A stretch of 64,000 nucleotides of DNA from contig CANMVY010000009.1 in the NCBI GenBank assembly GCA_947501265.1, forward strand, positions 1 through 64,000, given 5' to 3'. This stretch comes from Bacteroidota bacterium (GTDB lineage: Bacteria > Bacteroidota > Bacteroidia > UBA7662 > CANHCV01). This document shows, piece after piece, positions 1 through 7,790 of the stretch. The position numbers and the translations under genes are program-made. Numbering within the stretch: the first letter of the stretch is position 1; each line of letters opens with the position of its first letter. The notes under the pieces are model-generated. The model searched no databases. It had not been told where the DNA came from and worked only from the letters and a program-made list of their open reading frames with translations.

Positions 1-2097
1 GTGTTGAGCTCTTTATTGGCTACAGCCCAACCCAAAACGACTCCCAAAGCGCCCCAAAAACCAACCGCTGTAAAGGTTGCCGACATTGATCGCTCCAAGG
101 CCCCGGTTGCGGGACCAGCGCCTAAAATTCAAGTTGGACAATACCAATCGTTCGATTTGCCCAATGGCATGAAAGTTTTTGTGGTTGAAAACCATAAGAT
201 TCCAACGGTTTCTGCTTTGCTTTCCATTGTTTCAAATCCTTATCACGAAGGCGACAAAGCTGGTATGGTGGATTTAACCGGGCAAATGTTAACCCGAGGA
301 ACGGCTACGAAATCCAAAGATCAAATTGATGCTCAAGTTGATTTTATCGGTGCATCACTATCCTCTTCGGGAGGATCGGTATCTGCCGATTTTTTAAGCA
401 AGTACACCGATCAAATGATGGAATTATTTGCCGAGGTTGTTCAAAATCCGTCGTTCAACGATGAAGAGTTTCAAAAGTTGAAGCGTCAAACCATCAGCAG
501 TTTGAAGTCGAACAAATCGGATGCCAATGCCATTGCCCGTAACGTGGCTCGGGTGTTGCGCAACGGAAAGCAGCATCCTTACGGAAACATTTCGACGGAG
601 GAGTCGGTAGCTCGCATCGAGTTGAATGATCTTCGGAATTATTACAAGCAATTCTTTGTTCCCAACAACGCCTACATGGTTTTGGTAGGAGATATCGACG
701 TTAATCGTGCACGAATGATTGCAGAGAAGGCGTTCAATGCTTGGCAACCGGCGAATTCTCAAATGGAAATGGTTGCTAACCCTCAGCCGCCCAAGCAAAC
801 CCAGGTGGTTTTGGTGAACAAGCCAGGGGCGGTTCAATCGGTCATTCAAATTACTTATCCCATTCAATTCAACCAAAAGAGCAAAGATTTCTTCGCTGCC
901 ATGGTGATGAACGAAATGTTGGGCGGTGGTATTTTCGGCAGTCGTTTGAATCAAAACTTGCGCGAAGGAAAAGCTTATACGTATGGAGCGGGTTCTCGTT
1001 TGAGCACCGATCCGTTTGTTAGCGGATTTACTGCTTCTGCCAGCGTTCGTACCGAGGTGACAGATAGTGCGGTGGATCAGTTTATTTTGGAGTTGGAGCG
1101 CATGCGCAACGAGTTGGCTCCCGATACTTTGGTAAGAAAGATTAAGTCGTACATGACCGGTTCATTTGCACGTTCGTTGGAAAGTCCATCTACCGTAGCA
1201 AGTTTTGCTTACAATACGGCACGTTTGGGACTGGATCCGAATTTCTACCAAGATTATTTGAAATCGATCAGTGCGGTTACCGCGGAAGATATTCGCGCTG
1301 CAGCTCAAAAGTATTTACAACCCGGCGCTTGTTACGTTTTGGTGGTAGGAAATGCAGCGGCTGTTGGTAAGAAATTGGAGCGTTTTTCGGCCAATGGAAA
1401 AATTGTTCAACTCGACATTTATGGAGATCCTGCCAAAACGGGAGGAGCTGTTCCAGCCGGTTTAACGGTGAAGAAAGTGGTTGATAACTACATCGCAGCT
1501 ACCGGCGGCGTAGAAGCGTACAAAAAATTGAAGAATTATAAAACCTCTTATGACGGTGAAATCCAAGGCAGAACCTTAACCGTTGTAACCTCTCGCATGG
1601 TTCCAAACTTCATGATGAATACCCAAAAAATGGGTAGCATGACTTTAGGATCGATGAAGTACAATGGAAAAGCAGCTGTTCAAAGCGGCATGGGCGGAAC
1701 CCAGAAAATCGAAGGGAAAGAGTTGGAAGCGGTATCGCTGCAAGCTAACTTCGACTTCGATTGGAATTTTGAAGCGTACGGGGTGAAAGCCGAATTGAAA
1801 GGAACACAAGAAGTGAATTCCATGAATTGCATCGTGATGGAACTTTCCAAAGGCGATTACAAAGAAACCCGTTACTTCGATTTGAAATCTGGTTTGTTGA
1901 TTCGTTCGGAAGAAATGGTGACTCCCCCTCAGGGAGAAGCATCGGTAAAAACGACGGATTATGCCGATTATAAAGCCATTTCGGGAAGTATTTTGGTTCC
2001 TGGAAAAATCACCCAAAACTTTGGTCCCATGGTCATCGAATTGAAGTTGATGAATTCATCGGCCAACGAAAAGATGAAGGCCTCAGATTTTGAATAA
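1..2097 (+). CDS. Inactive M16 (insulinase/pitrilysin) peptidase homologue with C-terminal LolA-like domain, 5' truncated
   Basis: The frame is open from base 1. The first residues (SSLLATAQ) look like the end of a signal peptide, so the true start probably lies upstream of the window. Residues about 50-465 are a two-lobed M16 peptidase fold, with the usual GGGIFGSRLNQNLRE segment in the second half. Where catalytic M16 proteins have the zinc motif HxxEH, this one has D91-L-T-G-Q95, so both His and the Glu are lost. It is therefore probably the non-catalytic partner of an M16 pair; in Bacteroidota the active subunit is commonly the gene just upstream, which cannot be seen here. Residues about 490-698 resemble a LolA/DUF4292-like lipid-carrier fold (seen as beta-rich and containing a LKSGLLIRSE-type strand), an inference from pattern only. 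A terminator follows at 2121. Confidence 0.85.
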   Translation: MLSSLLATAQPKTTPKAPQKPTAVKVADIDRSKAPVAGPAPKIQVGQYQSFDLPNGMKVFVVENHKIPTVSALLSIVSNPYHEGDKAGMVDLTGQMLTRGTATKSKDQIDAQVDFIGASLSSSGGSVSADFLSKYTDQMMELFAEVVQNPSFNDEEFQKLKRQTISSLKSNKSDANAIARNVARVLRNGKQHPYGNISTEESVARIELNDLRNYYKQFFVPNNAYMVLVGDIDVNRARMIAEKAFNAWQPANSQMEMVANPQPPKQTQVVLVNKPGAVQSVIQITYPIQFNQKSKDFFAAMVMNEMLGGGIFGSRLNQNLREGKAYTYGAGSRLSTDPFVSGFTASASVRTEVTDSAVDQFILELERMRNELAPDTLVRKIKSYMTGSFARSLESPSTVASFAYNTARLGLDPNFYQDYLKSISAVTAEDIRAAAQKYLQPGACYVLVVGNAAAVGKKLERFSANGKIVQLDIYGDPAKTGGAVPAGLTVKKVVDNYIAATGGVEAYKKLKNYKTSYDGEIQGRTLTVVTSRMVPNFMMNTQKMGSMTLGSMKYNGKAAVQSGMGGTQKIEGKELEAVSLQANFDFDWNFEAYGVKAELKGTQEVNSMNCIVMELSKGDYKETRYFDLKSGLLIRSEEMVTPPQGEASVKTTDYADYKAISGSILVPGKITQNFGPMVIELKLMNSSANEKMKASDFE

Positions 2098-2120
2098 ATC
2101 GAATCTGGTTTACTATTTTA

Positions 2121-2148
2121 AAAGCCGCGGAAACGCGGCTTTTTTTTT
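2121..2148 (+). terminator. Rho-independent terminator after the M16 gene
   Basis: A 9-bp stem AAAGCCGCG / CGCGGCTTT closes a GAAA tetraloop and runs into eight further T residues. It lies 24 bases after the stop codon of the M16 gene and ends 12 bases before corA, so it separates the two transcripts. Confidence 0.9.
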
Positions 2149-2160
2149 GTACCTTCGGAT

Positions 2161-3138
2161 ATGAAGTTGGAGTATTTTCAATTCGATGAAAAGGAAACGA
2201 TTCATTACCCTTCGGTGAGCTGGGAGGAGTTGATGAATGCAAATGAAATGTCGGTAAAAAATCATTGGTTCAATGTAGAGGTTGATGCTCGGCATCATAT
2301 TTTGGATCAAATTTCGGCCACTTGGGAAATTCATCCGTTGTTGTTGGAAGATATTTTAACGAAAGATCAATTGCCGAAATACGAGGTAATCGATGGAATT
2401 CTATTTTTTAGCTTGAAAATGATTTGGATCAAGGACGGTAAATTGGCTTTGGAACATCTTTCCTTCCTTCTTAACAAGAATCAATTGCTCACCATTCAAG
2501 ATGGAATTCGAGGCGATGTATTTGAACAAGTACGAAACCGTTTGTTGCAACGCACTGGAAAAGTGCATCAAAAAGGGGCTGATTTTCTACTCCTTCGCTT
2601 GTTGAACGCGGTCATGGAAAGTTACCACGTGGTGTTGGATGATTTGACGGAAAGGATTCAACAATTGGAGTCGGATTTACTGCTTCAAAACAAGCAGGTC
2701 AACCTTTTTCATATTCTCGAGATGAAGCGTCAGTGGGCCGAAATTCGGAAGTGGATTGCGCCTTTGGCCTACGTTGTTCGTGATTTGAAAGCCGAGTCGC
2801 ACGACTATTTTGAGCCTTCGAATGTGGCTTACATCAACGAGTTGCAGGATCAAATTCACAATTTGATGACCGATTTGGAGTTGGCAAGGGAAGCGATGAA
2901 TAACTTGATTGATATCCATCGGGAAAACCAAGGCCGAACCACCAACGACATCATAAAAACGCTTACAGTTATTTCGGCCATCTTCATTCCTTTGACCTTT
3001 ATCGTAGGAATTTATGGGATGAATTTTGAAGTATTTCCAGAATTAAAATGGAAATACGGGTATCTTTTTATTTGGATCGTTATGTTGTTGGTTGCCGCTG
3101 GAATGCGGATGTATTTCGTTCGCCGGAAGTGGTGGTAA
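2161..3138 (+). CDS. corA: CorA family magnesium/cobalt transporter
   Basis: This 325-residue protein has the CorA layout: a large cytoplasmic N-terminal alpha/beta domain, a long helical stalk (about 150-255, Glu/Gln-rich), and two C-terminal membrane helices (about 262-284 and 300-318). The signature YGMN sits at 285-288 at the end of the first helix, followed by a short acidic loop that forms the pore entrance. CorA proteins work as homopentamers and bring Mg2+ into the cell. The start ATG lies only a few bases after a TACCTTCG motif (2150-2157, close to the Bacteroidota -7 consensus), so the mRNA may be leaderless or nearly so. The gene is convergent with the next one and abuts it with no gap. 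Confidence 0.95.
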   Translation: MKLEYFQFDEKETIHYPSVSWEELMNANEMSVKNHWFNVEVDARHHILDQISATWEIHPLLLEDILTKDQLPKYEVIDGILFFSLKMIWIKDGKLALEHLSFLLNKNQLLTIQDGIRGDVFEQVRNRLLQRTGKVHQKGADFLLLRLLNAVMESYHVVLDDLTERIQQLESDLLLQNKQVNLFHILEMKRQWAEIRKWIAPLAYVVRDLKAESHDYFEPSNVAYINELQDQIHNLMTDLELAREAMNNLIDIHRENQGRTTNDIIKTLTVISAIFIPLTFIVGIYGMNFEVFPELKWKYGYLFIWIVMLLVAAGMRMYFVRRKWW

Positions 3139-4344
3139 TTACTTCAGTTTTCGGGTGGTAAAATAAGAGAAGGTACTTCCCATTCCCAATCCCAGCAATA
3201 AAACAAAACCGATATCTCCAAGTTTCAGTGCAACGGGATAGGCCACTTGTTGGAATTCACTCAGAACCACCCAGCCGAATTGTTGCTGACCAAATACTAC
3301 GGCAATTCCGGTAACAATTCCGAGAAGGGTAGCGCATCCGCTTACCAAAATTCCAAAAACCACAAAGATGGATTGGATGGAGGAAGATGATGCTCCTAAG
3401 GCTGAAAAAATGCTGATGTCTTTTTGTTTTTCAACCACCAATAATCGAAGTGCGCCAATGAGTCCCATTCCAGCGATGAGGATGATAAAACTAAGGATAA
3501 CAAAACCCACCCATTTTTCGAGTCGGAAGATTTGAAACAAGGTTTCCTGCTGTTCAAATCGGTTTTTTAGGGAGAATTCAGCAGGAAGGATGCGGCGAAT
3601 TTCTTCCTGAATGGATGCGATGGATGCATCGGGTTGGGTGAAAATTTCGATGGAGGAAAGGGCCATGGAATCGTTCACCAAGCTGCGCAAATACGAAATC
3701 GGGACCATGGCCAGTTGCTGGTCGATTTCGGGCTCTACTTCGAATCGGCCGGTGGGCATGAACCGTTGTTGAAGGTAGGAAGAGGCGGGATCTGCAAAGT
3801 TGATGCCTCCTCTTCGGGGCAAAAACAGGGTAATGTTTTGGGTGTAATCGTTGGGGTTTACGCCAAGTCGTTGGTAAAGACCAGCGCCCAACCACATGTT
3901 TGGGGCATTGGGATCCCAGGGTGATCCTTCTTTCAAAAGGGTTGGTTTACCTGCAGTGGTTGAAGGAAGGAGTTGAAGAAAGGAGGACGTTATGCCCTTG
4001 ATTCTGGCCAAATCTTCGTATTTTCCGTAGCGAAGCAGGGCATTTTCTTCTAGGGTAAGTGCAACGCCTTTTACGCCAGGAATAGCGGATATTTTGGAAA
4101 GAAGGAGTGGTTTTTCTTGAAAGAATTTTCCTTCGTTCAAGGCTATTTTAAGGTCGGGATCAAGTCGAGAAAACAGTGATCCTACGTAGTTTTCGAGTCC
4201 GTTAAATACGGAAAGGATGATGATGAGCGCAGCGGTTCCTACCCAAACGCCGAGGAATGCAAAGAGACTGAGCCAATGCACGAATCCCCATTTTTGGAAG
4301 GAGAAGAAATACTTAGCTGCAACGGTTCGAACGAACGCGTTCAT
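3139..4344 (-). CDS. LolC/LolE-type ABC transporter permease (FtsX family)
   Basis: The 401-residue protein has one N-terminal membrane helix (about 24-46), a large periplasmic domain (about 50-270) and three C-terminal helices in an FtsX/MacB-type block containing GLIGALRLLVVEKQKDISIF, a typical coupling-helix region. This is the layout of LolC/LolE, the permease that extracts lipoproteins from the inner membrane for delivery to the outer membrane. A LolD-like ATPase is encoded elsewhere in the window (28842-29498), not next to this gene. Its start codon overlaps the rbfA stop as ATGA (4341-4344), so the two genes are probably cotranscribed and translationally coupled. Assignment to C or E is not possible from sequence alone, since many Bacteroidota carry a single fused type. 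Confidence 0.85.
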   Translation of the reverse strand: MNAFVRTVAAKYFFSFQKWGFVHWLSLFAFLGVWVGTAALIIILSVFNGLENYVGSLFSRLDPDLKIALNEGKFFQEKPLLLSKISAIPGVKGVALTLEENALLRYGKYEDLARIKGITSSFLQLLPSTTAGKPTLLKEGSPWDPNAPNMWLGAGLYQRLGVNPNDYTQNITLFLPRRGGINFADPASSYLQQRFMPTGRFEVEPEIDQQLAMVPISYLRSLVNDSMALSSIEIFTQPDASIASIQEEIRRILPAEFSLKNRFEQQETLFQIFRLEKWVGFVILSFIILIAGMGLIGALRLLVVEKQKDISIFSALGASSSSIQSIFVVFGILVSGCATLLGIVTGIAVVFGQQQFGWVVLSEFQQVAYPVALKLGDIGFVLLLGLGMGSTFSYFTTRKLK

Positions 4345-4682
4345 GCGTCTTTAAGCAACTGGTCGATGTGTTCGTAGTAATCCATGGAATCGTCGAGGAA
4401 GAACGACAATTCGGGAATTTTTCGCATGCTGCCTTTCACGAGTTTCCCAAGTTTGTATCGGATTTCTCCGGTGGCTTGTTGGATGTTTTTGAGTACGGCT
4501 TGGGGATCTTTTGCTGCGAAGATGGACAGGTAAATTCGGGCAACGCTGAGGTCGGCGGTAACGCGCACAACGGTTACGGTAACCATGCTTCCTTGTGCCA
4601 ACGTGGGCATTTCAAATTGCAACAACTGTGCGATTTCTTTTTGGAGCATGCGCCCTAACTTTAACTGCCTCGTACTTTCCAT
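4341..4682 (-). CDS. rbfA: Ribosome-binding factor A
   Basis: The 113-residue protein has the RbfA KH-like fold: an N-terminal helix with MLQKEIAQLLQ, strands containing VTVVRVTADLSVARIYLS, and a C-terminal half with PELSFFLDDSMDYYEHIDQLL, which is close to the family pattern PEl.F..D.s...g..i..ll. RbfA binds the 30S subunit late in assembly and helps mature the 16S rRNA 5' end. Length is normal. It is the first gene of a two-gene unit with the LolC/E-like permease (4-base overlap). A TAACTTTG element on the minus strand (4703-4696) lies 13 bases before the start codon and is a good -7 promoter candidate. Confidence 0.93.
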   Translation of the reverse strand: MESTRQLKLGRMLQKEIAQLLQFEMPTLAQGSMVTVTVVRVTADLSVARIYLSIFAAKDPQAVLKNIQQATGEIRYKLGKLVKGSMRKIPELSFFLDDSMDYYEHIDQLLKDA

Positions 4683-4695
4683 CGTTATTTTTTTT

Positions 4696-4716
4696 CAAAG
4701 TTACGAATTACATTTG
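4696..4716. promoter_or_regulatory. Back-to-back -7 elements for rbfA and the 4721 gene
   Basis: Two matches to the Bacteroidota -7 element TAnnTTTG point away from each other within 21 bases. TAACTTTG reads on the minus strand at 4703-4696 (towards rbfA), and TACATTTG reads on the plus strand at 4709-4716 (towards the small gene starting at 4721). Neither has a clear -33 TTG at the usual distance, so these are motif-based candidates only. Because they overlap so closely, the two polymerases would compete for the same DNA. Confidence 0.6.
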
Positions 4717-4720
4717 TGAG

Positions 4721-5134
4721 ATGAAGTACTTGGTTTTTCTCTTTTGGTTTTTCTTTTCTTTTCAAGATTTGAAATACACCAAGCAGAAAGAGTGGGTGGT
4801 TACTTCTTTTGATGATTTGAAGGATAAGAAGATTCTTCCCAATGGTTTTTTTGATGGGGTTCAGGAGTATCAGATTCGTCCCAATGATTTGTGGTTGTAT
4901 TTTCAGGATCAAAATACCATCAAAGTGAAATTGCCTACGGGCGTTTTTGAGTTGAAAACTCAAGGACTGATTCGGGCAAATAAGTTTTTATATTTTCAGT
5001 TTCAGGAATACAAGGGAGGGGTTGCCACCGGGAAAGAGGGGTTGTTGAAATTGTACAACAAAAAAGGAGCGGTAACGCGCATCCATTTGGAGTATCGGGG
5101 TGGCGGAGGATATCAGTTTTTTCTGGAGAAGTGA
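4721..5134 (+). CDS. Small secreted or membrane-anchored protein of unknown function
   Basis: The open frame runs further upstream, but the ATG at 4721 is preferred. It starts a hydrophobic segment (MKYLVFLFWFFFSFQ) that looks like a signal peptide or anchor, and it sits just after a TACATTTG promoter motif. Upstream codons would overlap rbfA on the other strand. The mature part, about 120 residues, is basic and rich in aromatic residues and short strands, and ends in a Gly-rich stretch (EYRGGGGYQFFLEK). I do not recognise the family. The ATG is only five bases from the -7 motif, so the transcript could be leaderless. Codon use resembles the neighbouring genes. Confidence 0.65.
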   Translation: MKYLVFLFWFFFSFQDLKYTKQKEWVVTSFDDLKDKKILPNGFFDGVQEYQIRPNDLWLYFQDQNTIKVKLPTGVFELKTQGLIRANKFLYFQFQEYKGGVATGKEGLLKLYNKKGAVTRIHLEYRGGGGYQFFLEK

Positions 5135-5304
5135 TTGTTTGCTATAATTTTTAGCTGGCAGACAAAAAATCGCCATTTCATCCTAGATGTGCCGATTTTC
5201 GGAAACAACTCGTTGATGTTTAAAAAATACTTTTTCAAACTAGGGATACCCAAGTAAACGGGGGGCATCCAAATTGGAAATTGAGTTTGTAGCAAATGGG
5301 GTTA

Positions 5305-5474
5305 CCCTTCGACTTCGCTCAGGGACCGCCGCCCCCTACCCAAGGGCAATTTAGGGTATTTTTCGGAGTTAGTCGTAAATGAAACGTTTATAAACGTTTC
5401 TATACGGCTCGTAAAAATTATTGCCTTAACTTTACTTCCGGGGAGGGGTTGACGTAGTCCCCGAGTTTGATCGA
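5305..5474. repeat. Composite palindromic element, copy A (REP-flanked inverted repeat)
   Basis: From left to right there is: a REP-like palindrome CCCTTCGACTTCGCTCAGGG (5305-5324); a C-rich box (GCCGCCCCCTACCC); a central perfect 20-bp palindrome GAAACGTTTATAAACGTTTC at 5381-5400 inside a longer imperfect inverted repeat (AGTCGTA...TACGGCT); a G-rich box (GGGGAGGGG, near 5440-5449); and a degenerate REP-like end (CCCCGAGTTTGATCGA, near 5459-5474). Copy B near 28492-28730 shares the same order of blocks and stretches such as TTAACTTTACTTC. No open frame lies inside. It resembles a non-autonomous mobile or structured repeat; mobility itself is not shown. Confidence 0.75.
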
Positions 5475-5737
5475 ATAATGTAAGTTTTTGTAAACTTTAA
5501 GTTTACCCTCTTTGGGCAGTAACTCTATTACTATTGATTGAGAATTTATCTTAGATTTTTCATCGATTCAAGCTCAAATAGTACTACTAATAAGGAATTC
5601 TAGTTTTTAAAAAATTAAGGAGGAAGGAATTAATGGAATCCGTTTTTTTTAGTTTTCAAGTTGGCATAATGATAAATTAAACAAATGTAAATTTGAAAGT
5701 ATTTGATAAATTAGCGTAGTTACCAGGACATTTTTTT

Positions 5738-5745
5738 TATATTTG
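5738..5745 (+). promoter_or_regulatory. -7 promoter element TATATTTG
   Basis: This exact match to TAnnTTTG lies 12 bases before the first ATG of the surface-protein gene. No TTG is found at the expected -33 distance, so it is a candidate only. Confidence 0.5.
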
Positions 5746-5757
5746 CTAAATTAATTG

Positions 5758-7716
5758 ATGTCAATGAAATATCTATTCCTCATTGTTTTGGTTTGCTGTT
5801 ATTGTTGTGGATTTTCGCAGGTTTTAACCCGTGAAGTGGTTAATTCGGCTGGTACTACCCAGTCCAAGGTCGGACTAACACTTATCAATAATATTGGAGA
5901 AACAGTGATTGGTACCAACTCTGCCCAAGGTTTTGGCCTTCGTCAGGGATTTTTGCAACCTAATGAAATTGATTCAATTGATATTTCAATTTTTCATCTT
6001 GGAAATTTGTCGATTTGTCAAGGTGATAGTGTGTTATTATTTACATCTTTTGATCCCAATTATACTTATCAATGGACTTTAAATGGTAATAATATCGGAG
6101 GTGCCTCTGATACCCTTTTCATCGCAAAAATTAGTGGATCTTATCGGGTTGTTGTAACTGATGGTTCCAGAACAACTATTTCTGCAGAAAAAAATGTAAA
6201 GGTTAATCAACTGCCTACAATTCAAATCCAAGCAAATAGAACAAAAGTTTGTTCGGGTGATTCCGTTCAAATTTCCGCAACTGGTGCAAATCAATATTTA
6301 TGGAGCACAGGTGTTTCCAATTCAAATATTTCAATTCGACTTTCAGGGACTTATTCGGTAATAGGAACAGATACCAATGGTTGTTCGTCTACGTCTACCC
6401 CGATTCAAATTGCGGTTTTGTCTCCAATTATTCCTACTGTTAATGCAATTGGGCCAACTTCGGTATGTAATTCTGTCGTAAATCTTCAATCTAGTGCTGC
6501 TAATTCATACAATTGGTCAACAGGATCTACGTCCAATTCAATTAGCGCCAATCGTACTGGGTTTTATTCGGTTTCAACCATCGATTCAAATGGTTGTCGG
6601 GCATCATCTTCCCCAATCAAGGTAAATGTGTTTACAACAGTTCCCGTTCGTCCTGCAGGTATTTTTGGTGATCTTAATCCTTGTGCTTACGTTGGAATTT
6701 CAACAACAGCTACCTATTCTGTGGTTCCAGATTCCAATGCACTCTCCTACATTTGGACAGTAAGTAGTGGAATGACCATAGTTGGGAATAATAATGGAAA
6801 TTCAATCACGGTTTCTTATGCATCTGGATTTACCAAAGGCCAAATTCGGGTAACTCCGTTAAATTCTTGTGGTAATGGACTTTCTTTTACCATTTTTCCA
6901 ACGATTGGACCCATTACAACAGCTCCAATTGTAACCCAATCCATGCCATTTGTTTGTTCAATAATTGGTACAAACACGTCTGCAACATATAGTATTCAAC
7001 CAATCCTTGGTTGTAGTTCTTATTCTTGGATTCTTCCCAAAGATGCAAAATTGGTTTCTGGTCAAGGGACTACTTCCATTCAGGTAATTTATAATTCGAC
7101 TTTTGCTTCAGGAAATATTTCGGTTTTAGGTTTGTCTTCATGTGGAAATTCGCCAACAACCAATATTGGTATTAATTTATTGCCTAAGCCCGTTTTAAAT
7201 GGGTCGAATGTTATTTGCCCCGGAAGTCAAAATATTTATTCAACACCCTTAGTTCAAGGTGCCCTACGTTATCGATTTAATCTGCCACTTGGATTGGCTT
7301 TTGTTAGTAAAAATGGCAATTCTGTTGTTGTAACAAATCTTGGTTCATTTGTATCCGGTACAATAAGTGTTCAAGTTCAAACGGCCCAGTGCGGATGGAC
7401 TCAACCTGGTACGCTTACATTGAGTACAACTCCATGTCGTTCAATGTCTTCTAACCCCAATTTCGCAATTTCAATTTATCCCAATCCAAGTATTGGAAAC
7501 TTTAAATTAGATTTTGGATCGGTCGGTACTCAAATTCAGTTTAGACTTTATTCTTCTGATGGGCGATTGGTGAAACAAAGATTTTTGGGTAGTGTTGAGT
7601 CAGAAACTTTAAATTTTGAGGATTTAGCTAGTGGACTTTATCATATTGAAATTACAGGATTAGATCCAGCCCGTCAAAATTTTCGCCATGTTGAGAAACT
7701 AATGATTGAACGATAA
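5758..7716 (+). CDS. Secreted Ig/PKD-repeat protein with T9SS type A sorting domain
   Basis: Two ATGs are possible (5758 and 5764); both lead into a signal peptide (KYLFLIVLVCCYCCGFSQ). The mature protein starts with a segment found in Bacteroidota adhesin-like proteins (LINNIGETVIGTNSAQGFGLRQGFLQP). It continues with Ig-like repeats containing CxGDSV...YLWSTG...YSV...TDxNGC, then PKD-like modules with conserved cysteines. The last ~80 residues (SIYPNPSIGNFKLDF ... GLYHIEITG ... KLMIER) form a T9SS type A C-terminal sorting domain, which directs export across the outer membrane and cell-surface attachment. The gene is markedly more AT-rich than the housekeeping genes around it. Its exact role is unknown; adhesion or matrix is the likely kind of job. 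Confidence 0.85.
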   Translation: MSMKYLFLIVLVCCYCCGFSQVLTREVVNSAGTTQSKVGLTLINNIGETVIGTNSAQGFGLRQGFLQPNEIDSIDISIFHLGNLSICQGDSVLLFTSFDPNYTYQWTLNGNNIGGASDTLFIAKISGSYRVVVTDGSRTTISAEKNVKVNQLPTIQIQANRTKVCSGDSVQISATGANQYLWSTGVSNSNISIRLSGTYSVIGTDTNGCSSTSTPIQIAVLSPIIPTVNAIGPTSVCNSVVNLQSSAANSYNWSTGSTSNSISANRTGFYSVSTIDSNGCRASSSPIKVNVFTTVPVRPAGIFGDLNPCAYVGISTTATYSVVPDSNALSYIWTVSSGMTIVGNNNGNSITVSYASGFTKGQIRVTPLNSCGNGLSFTIFPTIGPITTAPIVTQSMPFVCSIIGTNTSATYSIQPILGCSSYSWILPKDAKLVSGQGTTSIQVIYNSTFASGNISVLGLSSCGNSPTTNIGINLLPKPVLNGSNVICPGSQNIYSTPLVQGALRYRFNLPLGLAFVSKNGNSVVVTNLGSFVSGTISVQVQTAQCGWTQPGTLTLSTTPCRSMSSNPNFAISIYPNPSIGNFKLDFGSVGTQIQFRLYSSDGRLVKQRFLGSVESETLNFEDLASGLYHIEITGLDPARQNFRHVEKLMIER

Positions 7717-7790
7717 CGTATTGTATTTTTTTTATTGACAATAAATTTCGTAAAATATTGGTTGATTAGGGTTTTAAAAAATGCTTTGAA

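Larger units (their letters stand above)
5135..5757. other. Long intergenic region with a composite palindromic repeat and AT-rich promoter region
   Basis: No convincing gene is seen in these 620 bases. The first part holds a composite palindromic element (5305-5474), which has a relative at 28492-28730. The rest is AT-rich and leads into the promoter of the surface-protein gene at 5758. No tRNA-like cloverleaf or rRNA fragment was recognised. Confidence 0.7.

Noticed and set aside
5458-5754. Possible sigma-54 promoter (TGGCATAATGATAAA near 5662)
   Set aside because: The -24-like TGGC is present, but the -12 GC element is missing at the required spacing.
5135-5757. tRNA or small ORFs in the gap
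   Set aside because: No cloverleaf with CCA-type 3' end was seen. The short frames in this gap have no supporting start or homology and overlap the palindromic element.
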